In this document: positions 55,572 to 64,000 of the stretch, piece by piece
Layout: every line of letters starts with the position of its first letter
Numbering within the stretch: position 1 is the stretch's first letter
Assembly: GCA_029582265.1 (NCBI GenBank)
Contig: CM055822.1
Span: 1,798,001 to 1,862,000, forward strand
Source: Zoroaster sp. YZ-2022
Taxonomy: Eukaryota > Echinodermata > Asteroidea > Forcipulatida > Zoroasteridae
Reading direction: 5' to 3'
DNA length: 64,000 nucleotides
Made by a program: the position numbers and the translations under genes
Notes under the pieces: model-generated
Seen by the model: only the letters and a program-made list of their open reading frames with translations
Database searches by the model: none
Told to the model about the DNA's origin: nothing

Positions 55572-57120
55572 ATATCGATATTCCACCATGCAAAGCCTCA
55601 AATGTTATATTTTTCTGGATTGCCATGTCAAAATAATAGACGACAATTAATAATACTGTAGGTGTTATTTTTATTTTTTTGATAAATGAAAGTATTAAGG
55701 TTATTTCATAGTACATATTTGTGAAAACCGTCTTTTATAATTGCAGTCTAAATTATACTCGGATCCATTATTTGTTTAGAAGAGAAAATTATTACTCTAC
55801 CAATCGCCGGCACCAATGTTGTTTTTGATTAATTATGTTTTGTAATTGCCCGTGTCCATGAAGATTCGCTTTGTGCATTTATTGTTTTATGCAGGATGGG
55901 ATCTTGTTAATTTTGGCTGTGCACTTTTTTATCCATCCTTCTGTCATTCAGGCGCGTAGCAAGAAATTTGTAAATAACAATGCGATACATGATCAATTGC
56001 AGTTATTACTGAGAACAGTCAAGTGCATTTGACGGCGGTTGTCCTTAATAGGCAATAAAATAACAATGCATGTAGATAATGCCTCATTAAAATAATTAGA
56101 AATTAATGATGCAGTACTAATTAAGTTCACATCATGGTCCTGCTCGATTGGTGTCCGCTCAGCAAGGACCCAGGGGGAATTTTGCATCCAGGAAGTTTAT
56201 AAAATGTAATTTTATTGAGTCCAATTTGTACTCTTTTGGAAATAAATAGAAAATGATTTATTAATCTTCTAAACAACAAAATCGATGTTGTAGAAAAAAC
56301 AGCCAGAATATCGCTTAATAAAAAAACAGTACCAATTTACTGGGAAGGCTGGTACAAACTGACTTTGTAAGTCGACCATTTGATTAGAGTTAAAACTAAA
56401 GTTTGTGTAAGAAGAAGAAAAGTCAAAACTGGTTAATTGACCATTTTTAAGGTTGATAAGAGAAATTACACGAGGAATTTTGTAATTGAACTGACTACTT
56501 TGTACAAGTATGTGTTCGTAGGTTCTTTTAATTGAGCGTCATTATTAAACTTGATTACTAACTCTGGATACTGGTTTAGCAATTAAGCAAGGTGTGCAGA
56601 GATCTGTTCACTAACTTTAAGATCTTTAGAAATTGTAAGGCAGAATATTTACATGGTTTTTGAGGTAGCATTTTACTGACAAATTATGTGCCTGATTTGG
56701 GTTATTAGTGAAATAGACAAGTTTGTTGGACTAAAAACAAGGTGACTGGAATGTCACTAGTAAAATGGTCCATCATGAATGACTGGGTATGCAGAGACAA
56801 CTTGTGCTTTATATGAATTTGAACTATTTAATTAATGTACTGTCCTGTAAATTTGTAGTGACTATCTATTGTTTTGTTCCACTACTTACTGATAATAAAG
56901 GGGTAGGGCAGAATTGTTACGGTCCAGTAATTAATTTACATGTAGTGTTAAAACCCGCTCAACCATTAAATGTGCACGGAGATGCAGTATACGTAGAATA
57001 AAATTCAATTCGAAACCAGAGACAACATGCATTTATTCTATTTTGGTGGGGTAAATATATTTACAATCGCGAGTTTGTAAACAAACAATGCCTGCAGTAA
57101 AATGTATAAAAAAAAAAAAA
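55572..57120. other. Non-coding; no gene seen
   Basis: A+T-rich sequence with short motif-less ORFs. From about 57010 it starts to resemble 6.12 kb, the beginning of the A/C duplication. Confidence 0.5.
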
Positions 57121-57129
57121 TTAATAAAA

Positions 57130-58960
57130 TAAAACTTAATAATTCCAGCTCGAACTGAACGTGTGCTGTGCTTGTAATTCATCCACCCATTTGCCACCAG
57201 ATCTACAACCAACCATTTCTGGGGGCCAAATGCTGGATGGGGCTATATTCACGGCAGGTGTCTGAGGCTTAAGGGCGATTTTAGGCGCTTTCTGATGTAA
57301 TATGAGCATTTTCAGGACCAAGTTTGTGAAGTATTCTGGCTAATGATGCAGACGTGAATAGGCCCCCACTTTTAATTTCCTAACCCAACCGAATGTTTGG
57401 GGGCAGCTGTGGAAAACATGACAATTAGTGATATTCCCCACTCTCAAAAGTAGGCAATTCATGTCTCTTAATTGGCCTCAAATAAAAATCCAACAACGCC
57501 TATGGACATCAGGAACTTGGGGTACTTTGTTTCAGTGTCCCAACGCGGTCTGTCCAAGATGGTATCGATTCGGCTCTGTCTAGTCTGAGCGCGCGCCTTA
57601 CAGCATTCAGGGTCACACAAGTTGTTAGACTCTAGATACTCTGTGGTGAATTCTGAGCACTTTATGAATACTTTTGGTGTTGCAAGAAAAACAGTAGCCT
57701 CAGTAGCCAGGATAGGATATTAGCATTTTTAGTTATTTAAAAACTACCATGTGGGCGGAAAGACTTGAGAGGCACCCACTCGATACTAGAATGGAACTTA
57801 CTATATCTGAGGACCTACCAGCTGGCAATGGAAATGCCTCAATCGTCTCAGATCAGGAGCTGGCAGATGCAGAGACACTATGTATAAATGGGGCCAAATA
57901 CCAGAGAGTGCCATATTGTGCGATTGCGGAGAGCCTCAAACTATGGCCCATCTGATGCGATGTCCTCTGCTTGAATTACCATGCACAGTATCTTGTTACG
58001 TACGGCGGGCGCACGGCAGAAAGTAATTAAAAGGGAATTATGACAATTTTAAAGCAAAGCCAAAATTCACGCAAATCAAATATAATTCAGCAAAATTTAA
58101 TTAATCATCTGAATTCAATCAACGGAAAAGCAAATGAGGAAAGTGTTTTCAGTTAAATAGCAACTTAAACTTAAGCATGCAAAATAACAAAGCATAATAC
58201 AGGCAATGCAAATTAATTACATAGATCGTGAGGCAAACAATAACATACAACAACATTAATCAACAAGCCAGCAAAATAATAAGGTTACAGGCAAATCATA
58301 AGGCAACTTATAAATCATATTCGGCCGAATACATGTACCTTGAAAATATAAGGAACCTGCAGGAAAGGCCCCCGCCCAGCCAATGCCCATAAGAAATACA
58401 GCGCGACCGTCGGGCCAAGCATCTCCACACTGCACCGGATCAGCCAAGGCACAGGTAGGTGTTGAACCCCAGGAATTCAGCACAATGGCCACGACAATCC
58501 AAGAGTCCGTCAGCACCGTCAGCCTCGGCCACGATCCAGCGATGAGAAGCAGGTAGGTGGACGACGAGATGCTGGCCCAAAGGTGCGCTGTTGTAAAGAG
58601 CCACAATAACGTGTGTACATGGGCACTGACCGAGACCGAATAATAGCCGGTCAGGCCTTATATAGGGTATTGACCACGCGTCGCCACTTAATCCAACATT
58701 CCAAAAAATTCCAGTGCGGGGAGACATACTCCAGCGGATTAAATAATTAAATGGGTTCGTAACAATCTGACCTAGCAGTGTACAACTATGAAGCTGAAAT
58801 ATGTGTCTTACACTGGATGAACTCTATATAGAGACTGTATATATTGATATTGATGTTGTTTTGTGACTATCTGTGAATTTGTGATGACTGGACTCGCCAA
58901 GAAGAAGAAGTTATTTAAAAAGAAAAATGGGTGACATTTGACATAGTGTCCCCACTCTAA
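57130..58960 (+). pseudogene. LINE 3' relic split by a solo LTR (copy in duplication C)
   Basis: The plus strand reads CDCGEPQTMAHLMRCPLLEL around 57915-57975: C-x-C...H...C is the terminal zinc-binding motif of several non-LTR retrotransposons. Beyond the solo LTR (57994-58764) the same protein resumes as DLAVYNYEAEICVLHWMNS, ending near 58820. A preceding frame has MWAERLERHPLDTRMELTIS. Reverse transcriptase motifs are not preserved. The same relic, without the LTR, sits at 6.2-7.1 kb. Confidence 0.65.
57994..58764 (-). mobile_element. Solo LTR, 771 bp, with 4-bp target duplication ATCT
   Basis: Starts TGTTACG and ends CGTAACA, the TG...CA form of LTRs, flanked by ATCT at 57990-57993 and 58765-58768. 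The homologous locus at 7.0 kb has a single ATCT and no insert, which proves the boundaries. On the minus strand a TATATAAGG promoter-like box occurs near 58660-58668, suggesting that orientation. No gag/pol sequence is present, so recombination between two LTRs removed the interior. Confidence 0.88.
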
Positions 58961-59576
58961 AAAGTAGAGGGGACGTGTACCCTGTCCCCCACGTTTTATT
59001 CATTCTATTAATTTTACTCTAGAGCATTTTTTCCTACATTTGAAGTTATTTTAATTTTCTTAGAAATAACAGCACATCAGAAAACATTATTTCTCGGGAA
59101 GATTAATACCATCATCAGCTTAAAACATTCAATTTCGAACATTTTGTTATTTGTAAATTACCTATTCTATACCATACCTATATCGAGGAAACTAAACATT
59201 TCGATTTTATTAAATATCATGCCTTTAGTATAGTTTTTTAACAAGAAATATTTTGATGATTGATTTTATCGAAAGAGAATGCCAAATTATGACGAAATAA
59301 ATATTTACCTGAAATGCGCAGAATTTGTGAAAGTAGGATGCATTCAGAATCGTTCATGTTGAATGATTGGAACCAGAGGATAAACATTTATACAGTTGAA
59401 AAATTGATTTACTAATTTAACTAAATTGATAGCAGTTCAGACAAAAATATTTCAAGGGATGTTTGATACCATCATGAACGTTCATGTAAAACTGTGATCC
59501 TTTATGTTGAAAAAACTACCTCTTTCTTTATTCAACATAGCGCGACAATCTCTTTCAGAAATGTAAGTTAGTTATC

Positions 59577-59772
59577 ATGATCATAATTGAGGTGATTTTT
59601 CTCTCTTTTCAAGTAAACCTGGGTCTTGCCGAGAGTGGTCTAAAGGTTTGTTACTTTGGATCCGTACCGGAGCCGAATCCTGGTCAGTCTCAAACCAAGC
59701 ATCACATGATGACATTAGCCATGCGAGGGACACAGAACAGATGCCAGAGTCTTAAAACCATCCCACGAGAGG
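59577..59772 (+). CDS. F5/8C gene, locus C, exon 1
   Basis: ATG at 59577 opens the same signal-peptide-like start as locus A (MIIIEVIFLSFQV) and is open to the donor GAG G|GTATGT after 59772, phase 1. Amino-acid differences from A include Thr to Asn and Leu to Cys near residues 14 and 25. The upstream CTCTTTCAG|AAATG looks like an acceptor in a 5' leader. Confidence 0.5.
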
Positions 59773-61166
59773 GTATGTAACGATTGGTTTTTAAAAGTAG
59801 GGGCAACATTAGACACAAATTGGCTCCCTTTCTGACTTTGTATATAAATTGCGACAATCGAATCCAGTGCGGAGAGGGTTGGTCACTGACAATCAGTGGA
59901 TACTTTTATACGCTTTTCTCTTTGCTTTTTACCTGTGTAAACCGACAGAAAATCGATACCCCCACACGGGCGATGTTTTGGTCGAGAAGGAAGAATCATG
60001 ACATTTTATATCTTACACTAATGCATTTCTAAATGTTTGCGTAATTTTGTATTAACTGTTGACGTCACAAGGCAAAAAATGGAGGATCATTTGCTGTAGC
60101 GGGAACACTTTGTATGGAAATGGTGCTATTCCAAATGAAAACTTCACATCCTCCATTTTGAAATGAGGAGAGATCAACATCTCCATAAAGGCGTGGCTTT
60201 CACAAACTTGACAACATCTTCAGTTCGACAATTCTTATAAAATAATATCACACAGATCCTTGTCATTTGAATGGGTCGAAAGCACATCATGTGCTATCCA
60301 TCACCTAGTTTGACATTTGCACTAAAGGTACACTCACTGGCCATAAGCATTGCAACATTGAAATTCACACCAAAGTTCAGTTTGGAGAACTGTGTTACAA
60401 TAATTTATTTTATTTTATTTACACTACTTAAGACTTCTTGAAAGTGCCTGTGTTTTGAAGTCAATGTTCTTTTTTACTGTTCTTGCTCGGAAACAAAGTC
60501 CTTCAATACTTTGTCGGGTAACCACGTGACCTGATAATTGCGGCCATCCGTCTAGGCAATGTCTCGTACAAATTCATGTTGCAATACTTTTGGCCAGTGA
60601 GTGTATATATTTGACATCAATTACATAGGCCTAGTGAACGACTATAGTATACACACATTCGGTTCCAACAGGAACATTATTATATAACAAAGTAACATCT
60701 GGACTGTTCAATGTTCAGATGCTACCGAAGGCACCATTTGTTTTATATCACTCACACATAGATCCTCGTCATTTGATAAATATTTCAGTGACTTTCACAT
60801 GTTCGTTCAGATTTTACTGGGTGATGTTAATCTTCCCATCTATTGGTGTGCGTACTGACGGCACCCGCAACGCTCTGCCTGTACAATAGTGTTCTATTGT
60901 ACAACTATTGTACAGTCTTTTGGAGCAAAGGGCAAAACTATTGGACGGCACGTGATGTGTGTTCACCAATCAAATAACAAGGTCATGTCACTTTTGGACA
61001 TTAAATGATATGGATCAAGACCTATGTTTGTGTTATAATCAAATATTGAGTGCCTCATAGTAAAATCGCCGAGTGAAATGATTCAGTTACTGGCTTCCCA
61101 GTTTACTATTAGGCACTTTTTGTATACCAGTATAAATCAATGACACAAATATTATGTGTATTGCAG

Positions 61167-61298
61167 TTTGTTCAGTTGATACGGAGAAGCATCTTGGTAT
61201 GGAGAATGGTGATATCCCAGATGACAGCATCACAGCCTCATCATTTTGGTATAACTTAGCAGATCATGCACCCGTTAGGGCACGCCTCAATACTCAAG
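61167..61298 (+). CDS. F5/8 type C domain, locus C, exon 2 with damaged donor
   Basis: The acceptor TGTATTGCAG precedes 61167; 132 nt with LGMENGDIPDDSITASSFWY. The donor, G|GTACCG in locus A, is here G|ATACCG: the invariant GT is AT. The nearest alternative is GTAACA 6 nt further on, which would add six bases (two codons) without disturbing the frame, so splicing may be weakened rather than abolished. Confidence 0.8.
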
Positions 61299-62488
61299 AT
61301 ACCGGTAACAGATATATACTAGTTGAATATAATCTTTATAGCATAAGGAATAATAAGGAACTACAACCAAAGTGACAAAATTCAAGAAACAAGACATTAA
61401 TCCAAAAGGATGTAAACATTGTGACGGTTGGACATCAGGTCAGCATATATTTGAGATATTTTAGAGATATGAACAAATGTTACCATAAAATACCATAAAC
61501 ATTTTACCAGGTCAGAGAGAAAAATACTACACCATAATTAAATTAGTTGTTATAAATACAATTGACAATCAGGTACAATATCGGGATGCATATCTTTATT
61601 TTTCGTCAGTTTTGGTTTAAATCTGTACATTTCTCTTGTCCTTGTAGAAGTATTTCACGAAATAACTGACCAGGACATATATTTAGTTTTCTTAATTACA
61701 TTTCTCTTTGGTATCGTCTTTCTCTTTAACTACAAGTAGGTTTCACCAGGCATTCCAATACAATATTCACTTGGTCACTTTTCCTTCTTGTCTGTCTGTC
61801 CTTTTTTTGTCTGTCAGTTAAGTAATAAAGTCAATTCCTTTTGATGTTTGGTGTTGTAATGATGTTCTATGTTAAAGGCACTCCAATACAACAATTTGCT
61901 TACCTGTGCCTCATTATACAATTTTGTATTGGCTAAAATATTTGTATGGAAATTATTACAATATTGAATTGAATTGAGAAACAAAATTACATGCATGGAG
62001 CACTCGTCCCCTTTAAACTAAATTAAAAGTACAGGCTCCGTTTACGATAGTCGCATTTATGCATCCCTCCACGAAATGCAGTAACGGTTCCAGTAACAGC
62101 TATTAATTTGACAAATAATTGGCCCAAAAATGAACCCAAAAGTAGTGACTGGTATCACGTACCTATCACGAGCTTCGCTGTGTGATGTCGTGTTCTGGAT
62201 AGCCGTACGACCTCTTGAAGAGCTTTGAAGGCACATGTTCGCTATTTTCGCGGACTATTAAGTATTATTGTAGTTATAGTATGGTGTAAATGGAATATTT
62301 TTTCCAGCGATGTATCATTTGAAATTCAAAACTGATTATCCTATAAAACTTGCAATTCAAGATTTTAATCAGATTTCAAGACGGTAAAATTAGCTATGAG
62401 CACGGAGCATGTATCTATGTGATAGATGTATATTTACTGAGTATCTATCGCCATATTTGATGTAGGGTTTTTATTATTGGGTAAACAG

Positions 62489-62702
62489 GTTATGCTGCTG
62501 CCTGGTGTGCTGGCAAAGGTGACTCCCAGCCCTGGATACAAGTTGACTTCAATGCCACGGTATCCATCACTGGTCTGATTACACAAGGCCGTGCACCAGT
62601 GACGTAAACAACCAATGGGTGAAGACTTTCGAGTTGTCAATACCAAGTGATGGTGGTCAGCTCTGGAGTTTGGTGACCGATACAGACGGTTCACCAATGG
62701 AG
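62489..62702 (+). pseudogene. F5/8 type C domain, locus C, exon 3 with 1-nt deletion
   Basis: 214 nt against 215 in locus A: GGCCGTGCACCAGTGACG replaces GGCCGTGCCACCAGTGACG near 62589-62600. The frame shifts after ITQGRA and reaches a TAA within a few codons. The acceptor (AAACAG) and GC donor (ATGGAG|GCAAGT) are conserved. With the exon 2 donor change this suggests locus C is decaying, unless the base is an assembly error. Confidence 0.8.
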
Positions 62703-62754
62703 GCAAGTAATAAAGACTACACACACCGTGGGGACAATTAATGGATTTACTTAA

Positions 62755-63448
62755 AGGGGGACTGACAGTGACATGGATTTAAATCAAACAGTTAAATATG
62801 TGATCGTTTTATTCTTTTATATCGGTAAAAGATCAATAACATTTTAGTTTTGTGTTTTTATTGTTTTTGAGAGTGTTATTTTACCATTGTAAAAATGCCC
62901 CCCACTTTTACGCCCTGCACGGAGGAGCTGTTCGTGACGTCATGTCGGGAAGAGAAATTCGGCTCAAAACTCGGCTCAAAATGATCGCTGCACAAAACTA
63001 TGTGAGCCGATGGACCTGACCACTTTACTCTTGTCAATCGAACTTTGCTCGTCCAAATACGGCGATTTTTGGGTCACTTGGGAACAGATGAAGGCTAACA
63101 CCGTCTTTGGTGGTGTTGTTGCATCCTGCAGAAACACATCTTCCCGGCATTTTATTAGTTCCGGAAACAAAAATCACGGAAGAAATGAAATCGACGCTAC
63201 GTGTGTGAAAAGTTTGTATGTACATGTACATCATGTACACATCGGATCTTCCCGACCTTACGTCACATATCTTATGCAAATGAAGCTTCCACCATGGGCG
63301 GGGTTGCCTCCCCCAAACACTTCAAAAATTGTTTTAAAATACTTGTACTCAGAAATCAATGATTAAATAGACACAGGTGGGTCTCAAAAACAATATTTTA
63401 TTACAAAACGCCTTAAGTACACACACAATAAAGGATGTCAGTCCCCCT
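62755..63448. mobile_element. piggyBac-type non-autonomous element (TTAA target duplication)
   Basis: Perfect 13-bp terminal inverted repeats AGGGGGACTGACA (62755-62767) and TGTCAGTCCCCCT (63436-63448), each flanked by TTAA (62751-62754 and 63449-63452). Loci A (11120-11123) and B have one TTAA at the same point and no insert. Length is 694 bp. TTAA duplication is the hallmark of piggyBac transposition. No DDD transposase is encoded; instead the interior carries a THAP-type zinc-finger ORF. It lies inside the GC-AG intron of locus C. Confidence 0.9.
62876..63150 (-). pseudogene. THAP-type zinc-finger ORF inside the TTAA element, one frameshift
   Basis: The minus-strand ATG at 63150 gives MPGRCVSAGCNN...SLHLFPSDP: the THAP opening M..C...C with the F(H)LFP motif, Cys at residues 5 and 10. 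A shift of one base near 63070 moves into a frame with RRIW, WSGPSAHIVLCSDHFEP, i.e. the conserved Trp, Pro and final C-x2-H, about 43 residues from the second Cys as the C2CH fold requires. The frame ends at TAA 62876-62878. THAP domains bind DNA and occur at the N-terminus of several transposases and host regulators. The frameshift may be decay or sequencing error. Confidence 0.75.
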
Positions 63449-63719
63449 TTAAATAGAATTTAACAGTAACCCAAATATACTTTTCGCACTTGTGAACTGT
63501 AAAACAATGGTTCTCATGATTGTGCTGTAATTGTTAAAACGGTATTTGTTTGCCTTTGCATGAGTCAAACAGTATCATTGTTCTGATACCAAATATTATT
63601 TCGGAAAATTTAATACCTAGAAAAAAACATTGTGGGAGAAAAATTTACTATCACTTACAAACATTCTTCCAAATTGTGTTGTATTAATAGCATTAAATGA
63701 TTTTTTTGCTTGTTAACAG

Positions 63720-63860
63720 TTCATCGGCAACACTGATGGAGACACTGAGGTGACCACAAGATTCAGGGAGGTACTGTACACAAGAGCTATCCGCATTCAT
63801 CCAGCTAGTTGGAACAACTACTGCAGCATGCGTTTTGAAGTGATAGGATGTTATCACTAA
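63720..63860 (+). CDS. F5/8 type C domain, locus C, final exon
   Basis: The acceptor TTGTTAACAG precedes 63720 and the exon is 47 codons to TAA 63858-63860. Identical to locus A except for about two bases (one replacement, T to A before SW). It is intact although the upstream exon is shifted. Confidence 0.8.
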   Translation, partial: FIGNTDGDTEVTTRFREVLYTRAIRIHPASWNNYCSMRFEVIGCYH

Positions 63861-64000
63861 AAATACAACCATACAACTTCATAAGAAGTCACAAAAATGT
63901 GATTTATTCAATATTTCTTCAAATATTTATTCAATATTCAAACAAATAGTCGTATCGTATTTGTTTGTAGCCCATGCTACAAGTGATAAATGTGTAGAAG

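Larger units (their letters stand above)
59330..64000. repeat. Segmental duplication, copy C (partner about 7.5-11.7 kb)
   Basis: Nearly identical to copy A through exons, introns and the start of the 3' flank, running off the window end. Differences are mostly single substitutions plus a few clean indels: the TTAA-flanked insertion at 62755-63448, a deletion of about 170 bp near 61985, and short extra segments near 60820-60845. Confidence 0.85.

Overview
The window is metazoan nuclear DNA, probably from a marine invertebrate. It is A+T-rich, host coding exons are short and separated by long introns, and most of the remaining sequence is decayed or recent mobile DNA. No bacterial operons, no CRISPR array, and no tRNA or rRNA gene were found; the only tRNA-like sequences are SINE heads. 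The species cannot be named from the sequence. A small secreted-lectin-like family (F5/8 type C, discoidin) and the mix of repeats fit an echinoderm, hemichordate, cephalochordate or lophotrochozoan.

Host genes. Three paralogous loci of one small F5/8C-domain gene lie on the plus strand. Locus A (7777-11531) looks intact. Locus B has its domain exons at 48759-50755, with possible first exons far upstream at 20998 and/or 38771. Locus C (59577-63860) carries damage. A and C belong to a near-identical segmental duplication of over 4 kb (about 7.5-11.7 and 59.3-64.0 kb). B is an older copy. All three use the same GC-AG intron before the last exon. B has a 2-nt insertion and C a 1-nt deletion in exon 3, and C has also lost a GT splice donor.

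Mobile DNA, left to right: a diverged inverted repeat around a tRNA-derived SINE (0.2-1.6 kb); low-quality-looking sequence (1.7-7.7 kb) that includes a LINE relic; a foldback element (15.4-18.2 kb); palindromic repeats and a second SINE (22.9-23.6 kb); a full-length non-LTR retrotransposon with one open 1122-codon ORF and a 12-bp target duplication (24.3-28.4 kb), lying between two 177-bp inverted repeats; a 45-bp minisatellite (30.1-30.5 kb); a LINE 3' end between (AAAT)n tracts (32.6-33.2 kb); a duplicated hairpin-rich repeat (33.6-35.1 kb); Penelope-like fragments around a LINE fragment (35.8-37.2 kb); a Tc1/mariner copy with exact TA duplications and one frameshift (53.3-54.9 kb); a long foldback hairpin (55.3-55.6 kb); a LINE relic split by a solo LTR (57.1-59.0 kb); and a TTAA-flanked piggyBac-type element carrying a THAP zinc-finger ORF (62.8-63.4 kb).

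The most striking region is 40.3-48.1 kb, an endogenous midsize DNA-virus / Polinton-like element. It has a double-jelly-roll-type major capsid protein and an A32-like packaging ATPase on the plus strand. Several small membrane or structural proteins lie on both strands, and a GC-rich island plus a minisatellite sit inside it. Almost every gene except the capsid core carries a frameshift or in-frame stop. No DNA polymerase, integrase or protease is recognisable. It reads as a decaying genomic copy, or partly as an unpolished assembly of one.
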